A program made the translations under genes and the position numbers. From Trypanosoma brucei gambiense DAL972 (taxonomy: Eukaryota > Euglenozoa > Kinetoplastea > Trypanosomatida > Trypanosomatidae), in assembly GCF_000210295.1 (NCBI RefSeq), contig NC_026742.1:1178001-1242000 (forward strand): a DNA stretch of 64,000 bases, given 5' to 3'. Below, in pieces: positions 30,948 through 40,774 of this stretch. A model generated the notes under the pieces. It did no database searches. It was not told the DNA's origin and saw only the letters and a list, made by a program, of their open reading frames with translations. Numbering within the stretch: position 1 is the first letter of the stretch; every line of letters starts with the position of its first letter.

Positions 30948-33905
30948 TCAGCGCGATTGAAACTTACTTGCAGCCTCCCTCGGTGCAACGACAGGCCGCC
31001 TCCCAAAGACTTTGTTGTAGTTGTCCTCACGGTTGACAAGCTCAAGTTTATACATCTTCATATCCTCCAACGCCTTCTTCAGGTCCTGTTCCTTTTTCTT
31101 TGCCTCCTTCATGAGGCGGTTAATCATCTCCACATCTTCCTGACGCGACTCTCGGTACTCATAGCGGTGGCGAAGGTCATCAAACGCCCTCTGCAACTCC
31201 CTTAACCTTGCATTGTGCCCTGTACGCTCTTCTTGCTGTTGCTGAATCAGGTCGTCAACAAACATCTTGTGTTTCATGCCCAGTTCATTCAAGATGTTCT
31301 CCGCTTGTTGTTCCAAATGTTGCATCTTCTCGTCATGATCATGCTGTTTCCGCCTGAGAATTTCATCAAACTCGGACTTTGCTGCCGCCAGCCTCTGGCG
31401 CTCCATTTTCAACTCCTCCGAGCACCTACCCAACTCGTTAGTAAGCCCGTCAATCCTTAACATCGCGTCACGAAGTTCCTCCTGTGTATTATTGTACTTT
31501 AGTCGCAGCGCAGAAAGAGATTCGTCTGCCCGTCGCTGCAAGTTGTCACGCTCCATCGCAGCCGAGGCTCGTAGGTTGTCAAGTTCTGCCTTCGCCTTCT
31601 GCTCGCAAGAATCCATTACGGCCTTGAGGGATTCCTGCAACCTTGTTTCCGCGTCCTGAATTGCTCGCTTCGCATCTTCTCTCAGCGTTGCAATGGTAGC
31701 CTCTAGATCCTGCACCTGCCTCTGAGCGTCGAGCGCATCCCGCTGACTGGTTGCAAAATTTCGGCGCAACTCCTGCAGTTCATTAGACATATTTCGATCG
31801 GATGCTTCCAGGCCTTCCTTCTCCGTGATAAGTTTTGCTATAAGGCCCTTCAGAGCTTGGATTTCTTCAAGCATGACGCTTCTTTGCTTATTTGCGTCAC
31901 CGCGAATGCCGTCAAGCTGCTCTTTTAGCCGCCGGAGATCTTCTTCACGCTGCCGTAGTCGATCGCCGCTCTCTTTGAGAGCACGATGAACTGCCTCCTT
32001 CTCATCGGTATCGTTCTTTGCCCGATCTGCAATGTCTTTTATTACCGAATTGCAATGGGATGTGACTTGTTCAAGGCACATCACTTCCTTTTGGGAGAAG
32101 TGGTGCAGTTGCTCTTCGTGTAGTGTACTCAATAGTTTCAATTGCTGGGCGTACGCATTGTGGCATGCCTCTAACTCAGCTACTAACCCTCTGTTGTTTG
32201 CGTTTCGCCCTTCTTCCAGTTTTTGTTCCCACTCCCTCGCAACTTCCTTGAGCCGGGATTCCGCCTCTTGCCTAATTTCGGCAAGTTGCGCCTCAAGAGC
32301 GGAGATCTTGCCATCGCGATCGGCACACACGGCTCTAACCCGCTGCTCCGCATCCACCTCCAATTCCTGCAACCGCTGAGCGTATCGAAGCGTTTCCTCC
32401 TCTAGATTCTGCGTTACCTCCTTCAGACACTTGTCGGTTTCCTCCAACCTCTCCCACGCTACCTTCAGTTCAGCCTCTAAAGAAGCAATAGTATCACGCA
32501 GCTTTTTCTCCAGTTCTTGCATTTCCGCCTCAGCACGACTAGCAGTAGATAGACTCTCCCGGACGCTGTTGATTTGCCGGTCGTGATCCCGTTTCAGTTC
32601 TGCAACTTGCTTCTCGTGCTCCTTTTTCATTTTGTCCTTCTCAGCCTGGTGCAATCTGGCCACCTCCTCTTTCGCACGGCGGAATTCGTCACTGGCCTCT
32701 TCGGCAGCCCTCGTTGCTGACGACTGATAGTCAGCCATACTTTTGGCATGACTCTTACGGAGTTGATCCAAATCCTCCAGATGCCGCTTCTCAAGCTCCT
32801 CAATACACCGCTGTAGGTCTGCACACTTCCCCCGTAGCTGAGCCTCGAACTGGCTGTGCTGGTTAGCTTCATCCTGGTTTAATTTCTCAATATCGTGGAG
32901 CTGGGTGCTAAGCGTTTCTAAGCGTTTCTCCAGCACACTTATCTGGTTTTGCAACTCTAAATTCTTTGTCGTAAGTTCGCTGTTGCGTGTCTCGAGCAAA
33001 CTACGTTGATTTTCCAGATTAATGACAATAGAATCCTTCTTTGCAAGCTCCTGAAGTTTTTCAGCCAGAGTGTCATTGAGAGTCTCGCACTGCTTCTGTG
33101 AGTCACTCAGTCGATTTTCTAACGCTTTCACAATCTCACGTAGTTTGGCCTCAGTCTCACGGTAGCTCCCGAGGGAACTCGCCTTTTCATTGAGGCAGTT
33201 ACTAAGGGAGTCGCACTCCGCCTGCAATTTCTGCACACATTCCCGTGCCTTCTCACACTCTTCCTTCCACCGGGCCAATTCTGCCGCTGCCTTCGCATCA
33301 GAATCCTTTTGCTTCGCCTCCAGCTGTTTCAGTTCTTGTGCGTGTGCCCTTTCAGCCCCCTCTAGTTTGGACCGTAGATCGTTTATCGTCTTCTCTAACT
33401 CATCTTTAGCGTTCATCTGCGCCGCCAACATCGCTTTGTACCGGTCATTGTATTCCCGGACAAGATTGGCGGTCTCAGCGTCCTTTGACTGGCACTTTTC
33501 AGCTATCGCCTTTTCTGCATCAGCCTTACAAGATGCCACCACGTCCTTCACTGCCGTTTCGAAACGAGCCTTGCTGGCCTTCAAATCCTCCGTCATTGCA
33601 GATATCTTCCGTAAGTACTCCGCCTTCGCCGCTTCTAGGGATTCCTTGTATTGTCTCTGCGCGTTCTCTACAATGCCAATACGATCCTGCTCTGCCGCAC
33701 GAAAAGATTCCTTCACCTCCTCAACGCGTTTGTTTGTGGCATCGTGCAACTGACGTATCTCATTATCGTGCCGCTCGCGGATATCACTGAACCGTGTATC
33801 GTTATCCTCATTTTGCAGGTTAAGGTGATAGATAACTTTCGTTAGTTGTGCTATTTTCTTGCACAACTTGTAATGCAAATCACCGTCCACTTGTTTGTTG
33901 CTCAT
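30948..33905 (-). CDS. FAM184-like coiled-coil protein
   Basis: A 985-aa protein that is almost continuously heptad-like (Glu/Lys/Gln/Leu-rich) from residue ~15 to ~960. The N-terminal LHYKLCKKIAQLTKVIYHLN segment followed by a long helical region closely recalls the N-terminal domain of FAM184A/B, a conserved coiled-coil family of ciliated eukaryotes. No motor, kinase or membrane motif. In trypanosomes such proteins are usually parts of the flagellum, basal body or cytoskeleton, but location is not shown by the sequence. Starts with the conserved N-domain about 11 residues after Met1, which supports the start. Shadows of this frame account for the long antisense ORFs. Confidence 0.85.
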   Translation of the reverse strand: MSNKQVDGDLHYKLCKKIAQLTKVIYHLNLQNEDNDTRFSDIRERHDNEIRQLHDATNKRVEEVKESFRAAEQDRIGIVENAQRQYKESLEAAKAEYLRKISAMTEDLKASKARFETAVKDVVASCKADAEKAIAEKCQSKDAETANLVREYNDRYKAMLAAQMNAKDELEKTINDLRSKLEGAERAHAQELKQLEAKQKDSDAKAAAELARWKEECEKARECVQKLQAECDSLSNCLNEKASSLGSYRETEAKLREIVKALENRLSDSQKQCETLNDTLAEKLQELAKKDSIVINLENQRSLLETRNSELTTKNLELQNQISVLEKRLETLSTQLHDIEKLNQDEANQHSQFEAQLRGKCADLQRCIEELEKRHLEDLDQLRKSHAKSMADYQSSATRAAEEASDEFRRAKEEVARLHQAEKDKMKKEHEKQVAELKRDHDRQINSVRESLSTASRAEAEMQELEKKLRDTIASLEAELKVAWERLEETDKCLKEVTQNLEEETLRYAQRLQELEVDAEQRVRAVCADRDGKISALEAQLAEIRQEAESRLKEVAREWEQKLEEGRNANNRGLVAELEACHNAYAQQLKLLSTLHEEQLHHFSQKEVMCLEQVTSHCNSVIKDIADRAKNDTDEKEAVHRALKESGDRLRQREEDLRRLKEQLDGIRGDANKQRSVMLEEIQALKGLIAKLITEKEGLEASDRNMSNELQELRRNFATSQRDALDAQRQVQDLEATIATLREDAKRAIQDAETRLQESLKAVMDSCEQKAKAELDNLRASAAMERDNLQRRADESLSALRLKYNNTQEELRDAMLRIDGLTNELGRCSEELKMERQRLAAAKSEFDEILRRKQHDHDEKMQHLEQQAENILNELGMKHKMFVDDLIQQQQEERTGHNARLRELQRAFDDLRHRYEYRESRQEDVEMINRLMKEAKKKEQDLKKALEDMKMYKLELVNREDNYNKVFGRRPVVAPREAASKFQSR

Positions 33906-34992
33906 CGTACGCCTTTTTGAACAGATTCAGTGGTGGTGACGTTGTTGTTATTAGCTGCACAGAAAAGGGATAGAAGTCATAAGACAGTGTAAGAACAGAA
34001 GGAAGTAGTACAGTTCTGGCAGTCAAGGAGTAAATGTACACATGTGTGTATAGCTCCATTTCAATTTGTCGTTCCTGTTCAGCACAGAAGCACAATGAAA
34101 CTCCTTACGACGCTCCACCTTGCATCAACTATTTTCTCCTCCCTTACGCCCCACCCGCCGCATTCCTCGAATAAGCGAAAATACGCTTCAAGCTAACCGC
34201 GCTGAGCCAAGGAATTTCTTACAAATAACGCAGCCGATTAATATTTAACGTTAAAAATGTCGTGTGCCTGCAGAAACAAAGCACACGTGCTGTGGGAGGG
34301 GGGGGAAATGAGCATGCCTCCTCATGCTTCGGTCAATGAACGGCATCCGTAAAGTTAGGGTTGTGCACCCACACTTCCGGAGACTAAAAAAGGGGGGAGT
34401 GCCATTTGTTTTTCTCCTCTGTTCCCTGTTTACCCCCTAACCAATTTCCCTCCTGCATCCACAGAACTTTCCTCTTGCAAAGTGGAACTCCTCGCCCGGT
34501 CGATGGGCTCCACAAGAAGGAGGTTCATGCACATAACTGCTTATAATTTAAACATTTTGTTTTGCTTAGTTCCCCATCCTCGAACACATGTGCTTCCCTC
34601 ACACTGATATCCCCCTCTTCTAAGTCAGTTTAACCATCTTTCTGTGCTTCTGCACCCGGAAGGGTTTTACACATCTGTTTGTTTTTCTCGTACCTCTTTT
34701 GGTTTCCCACCCCGCTACCTCCCACTGACTTCCCCCCTTGCACATACACCAACCCTACCGGTTGCAGGGCCCACCGATAAATGAATTATACACGGACGAT
34801 GTGAACCACAACCACCGCAGTTGCCTGTAGTAGGGGGGATTGGTAATGAAAAATTGAAAAACGAATCACCAACGTAATCAAAAAAAAAAGTTTCCTTCTC
34901 AAACACGACACGCCAATCGCTACTTCCTTTCCCATGTTTGCTCTTAAATTCCCTAACCTTTTCGTCCGCTGGGCAAAGACACACCATAACTT
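33906..34992. other. Spacer, ATOM40 3' flank
   Basis: About 1.1 kb after the ATOM40 stop. Contains a G-run on the + strand at 34298-34305 and pyrimidine-rich patches. The 115-aa ORF at 34715-35062 overlaps ATOM40's C-terminus in another frame and is not credible. Confidence 0.5.
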
Positions 34993-36048
34993 TTAGGCAG
35001 TGAATACCACACCATGTTTCAAACCTCCTGAGTGAATGTCGTACAACGCATTGTACATACACATAAACTGGTTGAAACCACTGCGATCACCACCAAAGGG
35101 AACCTCCACAACCGCCTTCAACTGTGAAAATCCGAGCATGGCCGTGCTTACAGATCCTCCGCCAACGAACTGTTTCTTTGTGCCAAAGCTCAAAAGGCCC
35201 ATCAAGCCGCTCTGCCCCTTCTTCGTGTATTCTAACTGCATCGCGAACTCGACGTCGCTGGCCCAGTCGCTACGCGTGAGCCCCACCTTCCATTCACCTT
35301 TGGAGGGGGACCACTCCGCAGCCAGTGAACCCGTTTTCGAGGGGTTTGTTATGCATCCCGCATATGACAGCGATGTTCCTTTAGTCAGCGCATCCCATGA
35401 AAGATTCGAGCCCAGGTAGAATCCCCTAATGAGACGCTGGGCATGACTCACTGAAAATGACTGATCCTTCACGTACTGTACCTGCGTACAGCCTCCTTGG
35501 ACCCACGGATATTGAATCATACCGACCACGGTGCCTTGTGTCATCCCTTGTTGTCGTTGCGCCATACACTGCGCGAAGAGCAGTGCTCCTGTTGAACTCA
35601 CACGCTGGTACATCAAACTCCACCGACTGAGCGTATTATACGTCGCCACGACAATGTCGCTGAACCCGTTCATTTGTAGACTTAACTCCCAGTTGGACAT
35701 CTGTGGAGATACAAGCATTGTCTTGGTAGACATCATGACGTTCTGCGCATTGCGGGCAACGCTGATTGTGAGACCCTCCTGCGTCTCTGCTGCATTTCCA
35801 TCAAGCAAAAGCCTTTGCAAGGGGCGGAGAAGCGTGTCATATGCAACCACTTTTCCTGGCGATGGTGGGCCCTCTTTGGCGCTAGCTGCCAGTTTCCTTC
35901 GAAAGGCATCCTCACGCTGTGCGATGATCTCCTCTTGTGAAGGCTCTAGTGAGGACTCGACATCGACACCCAGTGCGCCTCGCTTCACTGGTTCCGCTTG
36001 CGCAACGGGTTCTTCGCTCTGCTTTCCTCGAAGCCATTCCTTCAGCAT
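34993..36048 (-). CDS. ATOM40, archaic mitochondrial outer-membrane translocase
   Basis: A 351-aa beta-barrel protein. Residues 1-75 are a charged cytosolic extension; from ~90 onward alternating short amphipathic strands rich in Gly, Ser, Thr, aromatic residues follow, such as LSLQMNGFSDIVVATYNTLS, NLSWDALTKGTSLSYAGC, KGEWKVGLTRSDW, and a final strand ending GGLKHGVVFTA, which looks like a beta-signal. Trypanosomatids import mitochondrial proteins through ATOM40, a Tom40/Omp85-debated porin; length and sequence fit what I recall of T. brucei ATOM40. It is essential for protein and tRNA import. The location near DMC1 supports the call. No predicted presequence, as expected for an outer-membrane barrel. 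Confidence 0.88.
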   Translation of the reverse strand: MLKEWLRGKQSEEPVAQAEPVKRGALGVDVESSLEPSQEEIIAQREDAFRRKLAASAKEGPPSPGKVVAYDTLLRPLQRLLLDGNAAETQEGLTISVARNAQNVMMSTKTMLVSPQMSNWELSLQMNGFSDIVVATYNTLSRWSLMYQRVSSTGALLFAQCMAQRQQGMTQGTVVGMIQYPWVQGGCTQVQYVKDQSFSVSHAQRLIRGFYLGSNLSWDALTKGTSLSYAGCITNPSKTGSLAAEWSPSKGEWKVGLTRSDWASDVEFAMQLEYTKKGQSGLMGLLSFGTKKQFVGGGSVSTAMLGFSQLKAVVEVPFGGDRSGFNQFMCMYNALYDIHSGGLKHGVVFTA

Positions 36049-36646
36049 CTTTTCAAAGGACAGAGGCTACGGTAATCTTTAGCGGTCGCTCCGACCGTTA
36101 TATGTACGCTTGCGTGTGAGATCCTTCCCCTACCGCGCCCGCCGGCACGACAAAAACGGGAGAAAGAGAGGAACAAACAACAGTAGTTAGTAGATGGGGT
36201 GTCGAAGCATAAAACAGAATTACTTTATCATCGGTTATTTTCCACGCAACCGCCGAATAGCGGCACCCATCAATCAGTAAAGGGAGAAAGATGACAAGAA
36301 GGGGAGAGAAGGCACAAAAGTATTCCCGGCCACATCTCGATTACCCATGCACTCCAGAATGAAGATAAAAAGGGGAGGAGAAAAGACAGTAAAACAAAAA
36401 TAAACTTTCAAACGTTAGCACCTCACAAAACGTGAAAAAAAAAATGAGCGCTTGTGACATGCACCGGTTCGTTTCTCGGCAGTTAGTTCTAAGATCATCC
36501 ACACATGTCATTCCCCCTTTCTCTGTTTACGTTCAATCCCGCCCCACCGCCTTCTCCCTTTCCCTCCACTAAACCCCCTTCATGGAGTCTTGGGGAACCT
36601 AGAGTTCACCACATGAATGTACGCGTACAAAAACATACGCGGCAAG
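36049..36646. other. Spacer
   Basis: 3' flank of the proteasome gene and 5' region of ATOM40; a purine run near 36152-36178 (polypyrimidine in coding sense) is a plausible ATOM40 splice signal. No gene. Confidence 0.5.
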
Positions 36647-37399
36647 CTAATCAGCCTCCGCAAGTAGAGTTAGCCACTCCTCCACCTCCCTATCTGGAAC
36701 CCGTGAGAAATGGTGGTCATCTGCTGTACACCTCCCAACCTCCACACCTGACGCCCTCAAAGACTCACCGAGTGCGCTCTGGAGTGCCGCAAGCGCAATC
36801 ATTGCGGCTTCTTTCTGGGACAACGTGTGGAATGGTGCATTTTTCTGTTTCTTTTCAAGAAAGGCGCAGGCCTCAATTTGCTTTTTCCCCACGGCACATG
36901 CGTGGTAGCTGCCGCACCACCCCGCTGGGTCTACGCAGTAAATCTGTGGAATCCACGCACCATCCTCATCATTTTGTTCCATGCCCACAAACGTCATGAT
37001 GGTTCCCATCAGTCGCATGCCTGCTTGCTGCGTCCTCACCTGTGCCATGTCTGCCACTCGCTTTGCGAGGACGCTAACAGGCATTGGCATGCCGTAGCGG
37101 TACTTGTACTCCGACGCCTCGTTACGTGCCTTCTGCACAAGCGCCTTTCCATCGGGAGCCCTCCCAGTTATGCATACACCAGTGTTATCGTTCACATTGT
37201 AGAGAGAGGTAATGGTTTCAGGTCGCATAAGCTTGTCCGGAACACTGTGCTGCGTGAAAACAAGCACAGCATCTTTGCAACGTATGGCCACCGTTAGCAG
37301 CCCCGCGTAGGTAACTGCCTTGAAGGCATATTCGACTTGATAGAGGGACCCTTCCGGGCTGAAGACAGTAATGTACTTGTCAAACCCAGCTCGGCTCAT
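36647..37399 (-). CDS. 20S proteasome alpha-1 subunit (PSMA6 type)
   Basis: A 250-aa alpha subunit of the 20S core. The N-terminal signature FDKYITVFSPEGSLYQVEYAFKA (shown in two parts: FDKYITVFSPEG and LYQVEYAFKA) is the proteasome alpha H0/gate motif, and RAGFDKYIT at the start is characteristic of alpha-1/PSMA6. Body carries conserved YRYGMPMPVSVLAKRVAD and the QAGMRLMGTIM and VDPAGW blocks. Alpha subunits have no catalytic Thr and form the outer ring and gate. Length normal. A Cys-His-rich late insertion (EVGRCTADDHHFSRV) follows family loops. Essential housekeeping gene in the cytosol and nucleus. Confidence 0.93.
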   Translation of the reverse strand: MSRAGFDKYITVFSPEGSLYQVEYAFKAVTYAGLLTVAIRCKDAVLVFTQHSVPDKLMRPETITSLYNVNDNTGVCITGRAPDGKALVQKARNEASEYKYRYGMPMPVSVLAKRVADMAQVRTQQAGMRLMGTIMTFVGMEQNDEDGAWIPQIYCVDPAGWCGSYHACAVGKKQIEACAFLEKKQKNAPFHTLSQKEAAMIALAALQSALGESLRASGVEVGRCTADDHHFSRVPDREVEEWLTLLAEAD

Positions 37400-38079
37400 T
37401 GTGATCGTTACGGCGAATTGTCGACGACTGGAGAACTCAGCGCCGGGGCGATTTCGCTTTCGTTATGGATCACCCACTGTTTTTCCTTCCCTTCTCCTTC
37501 TGTACGGTTCAGAAAAAGGGAGTGCTAGCACTTAAACCAACTGCTTACCTTTCTTTACCTCGCTGATTCTGTCCCGAGATATAAGAAACACGTGCGAGAG
37601 AGGAACGAACGTGGATAAAGAAGCGTATTAACGTTTTCTTTGACAAATGAATGGACAGTGCTTAACAAAAAAAAAAGCGGTAAGGGGCGCGAGTGAAAAG
37701 TACTAGAACGGCCATTTAGGTAATGCACAACTCGACAAACTTCGCACATGACAAAAAACAAAGCAAAGAACACAAACGTAGCCCACAATTTTGACACTAA
37801 GAGAAAGAGCAACCCGCACCCAAAGAATAAAACAAACACACGCCACGCATATGTGGGCAATTTGCCGGGATATACAAAAAACCTCCCCACTAACGACTCC
37901 ACCAAAGATGAAGATTCACATCTACGACGAACATGGAGAAACACCTGCACAACCGAGTTGGCGTCTCCCACACCTGCTCGCTCAGCCACCCTCATCACCG
38001 CCAAGGAAACACCCTTCACATATGTTACACTGGGGTTCCTATTTCCCACTCTCCCGTCTGATTTGCACCCGTTTCCAGG
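37400..38079. other. Spacer
   Basis: 680 bases between the proteasome gene start and the next gene stop. Two overlapping ORFs of similar size (minus 37555-38049; plus 37748-38272) are both unlike known proteins; I treat the stretch as UTR. Confidence 0.45.
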
Positions 38080-38865
38080 TCATTCATTACCTTCACCCTC
38101 ATCGCCTCGCTCACTTTCCTCGTTTAATCTACCTCCGTCCTCTGAAGACGTTGGCGAGTACCGTATCATGGCTTCTCGCCCATTTGGAATGCCACTATCT
38201 GACGTCTCCTTGTTGAGTTGGGTCGTCGTTATATCGGACTGTCTCGGGATCTCCTCAAATCTACTGTTATAAACGAACTTTGCGCTGGGACAATCGAAGG
38301 TCCTTGAAACGGCGGATTTTTCGAATACCTGCTGTGAGTGTACCTCTGCAAAGTATTCAACACCGTTAGCCCTCTCTTGGCCACAGTAATGGGTAACGTG
38401 GTGAGAAGCTTGGACAATGCTTTCACAATAGAAACTAGTTTCCATCTTGCCGGACGAGACTGACTCGGCGAGCACGTCCATACACCAGCCGCCATTTTTT
38501 TCCCGCTTATCAAGAGCAGTATCAAGCCAACGGCATATGTTGTTGATCTTAGCGAGCGTTCCGTTGACCATAGTCACCTGAAAACCACGGTAGTCGTTGT
38601 ACGTCACCGGTTTCACCGCGGGCACGGCGTAAGCAAGGCTCACTGAGTTGTCAGCGCCAGTGCTTTTCGGATCACGACCATCTACAGTTCCTGAAGTGAG
38701 TGCCCCATCAACCCCACTTCGTGTGGCATTGAGACCCTTGCTCCTCCGCGAAGCTGTTGTGCCCACAGAAATCTGGCACCCCATCACCGGATATGTGGTG
38801 ACGTGTGTTTTTTCGTAGAGGGACAAAGGGGTAGCAGCTAATATTAATATTAATAACTTAATCAT
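38080..38865 (-). CDS. Secreted or ER-lumen unknown protein, 261 aa
   Basis: Starts with MIKLLILILAATPLSLYEK, a short hydrophobic N-terminus that fits a signal peptide or signal anchor. The middle has six or more cysteines (near residues 113, 127, 144-160, 195) and possible N-glycosylation sites (NGT), consistent with an oxidised lumenal fold. The C-terminal ~30 residues are acidic and Glu/Gly-rich. No family recognised; not a VSG and not obviously a GPI protein because no C-terminal hydrophobic tail is seen. Could be an ER resident or secreted factor. Confidence 0.6.
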   Translation of the reverse strand: MIKLLILILAATPLSLYEKTHVTTYPVMGCQISVGTTASRRSKGLNATRSGVDGALTSGTVDGRDPKSTGADNSVSLAYAVPAVKPVTYNDYRGFQVTMVNGTLAKINNICRWLDTALDKREKNGGWCMDVLAESVSSGKMETSFYCESIVQASHHVTHYCGQERANGVEYFAEVHSQQVFEKSAVSRTFDCPSAKFVYNSRFEEIPRQSDITTTQLNKETSDSGIPNGREAMIRYSPTSSEDGGRLNEESERGDEGEGNE

Positions 38866-39101
38866 GACAAAAATGTGACAGAAAACATGTCAACAACGAT
38901 AGAGGAGGGGGAAACGCCCAACACACAAAGCAGATTTTGTTCTGAAGACAGAGGATGGGGGAAAAAAAACCGCATAGCCTGATGCAATCACATAACACAT
39001 ACGTGGGTGGCATCAGTTGCTAGGGCAAAAACAAAGCAACAGAAAATTTGTTAGTATGAGTCGACCGCGCGCATCCGTTGATTAGGTCTGTTGCGTGTTC
39101 A

Positions 39102-40484
39102 CTAGTGATGGTTGTTCCGGTAAAAACGAGAGAAAACGCGGTCCCCATGAGCCTGAATAGAGGTTTCCAGTGTCCGACGAAGCGGACCAGCTCGTGTTTC
39201 CATAGCATTTAATGCTACGTCTGGGCCGTTTGTGTGCATGTGCAGAGCTGCCCCGGGCGCATTCCCACCGCCTGCAGCCACGGTTTGTAGCTGTGAATTA
39301 TCACTCGTCAACCACTTACCTGGAGACATGAAATCCTCGTAATGTTTTTCATACTTGTGTTGTGCTACCTTCAGCTTCTCCATCTCCACAAGATTCCTGT
39401 AGCCCGGTAGCGCATAAGAACCTACTGCAAGGACAGCATAGCGCATCTCGAAAACAGAGGCGCTCGGTTGTAGTAATGACTCCTTGAAACGGATATACTC
39501 CTCGACACTGTATTCCGGCTTGAACCAATACGCTTGCCTGAGAACATGCACGTCCTGCCCGTAGTGCACCAATTCTCGAATAACGTGCTCACTTACTGAA
39601 TCGGCGATGCGTTCCACGTGAAATCGAAACCGGTTGTGTATACCTGTCCTAAGATCTAGGCAACAAGCCGCAGCACCCGTTCCTATATTTGGTGTATCTT
39701 CCTTCACTGGATGCAAAACATAGAAGCCCTCGACACTATAGTCCCCATGAGGTAATAAAACGATCTTATTTACCCCCAAATCGTACATATCCAGTACATC
39801 TTTGCAACTCCTTCCGTCTTCCACAGTCCAGTTATTGACAAATTTGTCTACGAGATCTTCCGTGGGTGTATCAAGCGGGATCTCCGCCGCAGAAAGGGTA
39901 AGTTCGTGTAAGGCGTCCAATACATCATCATCTCGTGTTGCCTCTAGGCTCGGGAGGGTGAAGTTCACCAAACAAAATGTTTCAGATGCATACGATTCCA
40001 AACCAACCAAACCAAAACTCCCCGCCGGAGGGTCGATGCATTTCCGCCTGCAGAGTTCATCTATAGCTATATTTATGTCCATTTGCGCGTTCTGCATAGC
40101 CTTCACGGCTTCCCTAATGCTAACACCAAACCGCTCGCTGAGGTGATGTAATGTTGCAGGATTGACACACCGCAGTGGGTGGCACCCTTCAGGGAAGCAC
40201 TCACCAAGCTCGCCTGAATAGACGTCCCGTGGCACTGGTTTGTAGAACGCCACACGGTTTCGCATGATGCCAAACGAATCACCAGGTACGGTTACGTCTG
40301 TCTCATTGTCATCGGTTGGAGACCGATCACGAGAGCGGAGACTCGTCAAGAGCTCTCTCGGGGGCAACTCCTGGTCCAGGTAACGCTGCTCCTCAACCGA
40401 CAGCGTCTCTCGGGTGGAGACAGAACGAACGCTAGTGAATACTGTCGGTGTGAAAGCACCCAGTGCGATGCGCCGGAGTCTCAT
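39102..40484 (-). CDS. Candidate divergent mitochondrial EF-Ts-like protein
   Basis: A 460-aa protein. The first ~25 residues are Arg/Ser-rich without acids, a good mitochondrial presequence. Residues 107-150 (TLHHLSERFGVSIREAVKAM ... IDELCRR) fit the UBA-like N-terminal domain of elongation factor Ts, in which a three-helix bundle contains the L-x-x-x-G-x-x-x-x-A-x-x-A pattern. Later segments (ETFCLVNFTLPS near 170; GVNKIVLLPHG; EHVIRELVHYG) can be placed loosely on the EF-Ts core, which would make it a nucleotide exchange factor for mitochondrial EF-Tu. The match is weak and based on pattern only; another UBA-like mitochondrial protein (for example a ribosome-associated factor) is possible. 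Confidence 0.4.
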   Translation of the reverse strand: MRLRRIALGAFTPTVFTSVRSVSTRETLSVEEQRYLDQELPPRELLTSLRSRDRSPTDDNETDVTVPGDSFGIMRNRVAFYKPVPRDVYSGELGECFPEGCHPLRCVNPATLHHLSERFGVSIREAVKAMQNAQMDINIAIDELCRRKCIDPPAGSFGLVGLESYASETFCLVNFTLPSLEATRDDDVLDALHELTLSAAEIPLDTPTEDLVDKFVNNWTVEDGRSCKDVLDMYDLGVNKIVLLPHGDYSVEGFYVLHPVKEDTPNIGTGAAACCLDLRTGIHNRFRFHVERIADSVSEHVIRELVHYGQDVHVLRQAYWFKPEYSVEEYIRFKESLLQPSASVFEMRYAVLAVGSYALPGYRNLVEMEKLKVAQHKYEKHYEDFMSPGKWLTSDNSQLQTVAAGGGNAPGAALHMHTNGPDVALNAMETRAGPLRRTLETSIQAHGDRVFSRFYRNNHH

Positions 40485-40774
40485 TTAGTGTGCCGTTTGG
40501 GCTATTCGCACGTAAACATCAAATAAGAAATACAGCAGCAAAACGGTCAAATACATGAAGCAAACTAAGGGTACCAACAATGTGACTGCAAGCACGGCCC
40601 TCCGTATATTGGGTAAAGGGTAGTTAGAGCACTTTCGCGCGTTAAAACAAGTTACACGCGATGGGGGAACTTGAAAAAAGAACATCAAGATTGCGGGGCA
40701 CGCCCAAGCTCGCCACTCACCGGCAGCAGCTTATTCCCTTCACTACGCGGACCGACAAGTTGACAACATGCAGA

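Noticed and set aside
33190..33753. 187-codon plus-strand Ser/Phe-rich ORF
   Set aside because: Antisense shadow of the coiled-coil gene.
37555..38272. Overlapping ORFs of 164 (minus) and 174 (plus) codons
   Set aside because: They occupy each other's opposite strands, have no recognised features and sit in a UTR-sized spacer; the plus one runs against transcription.
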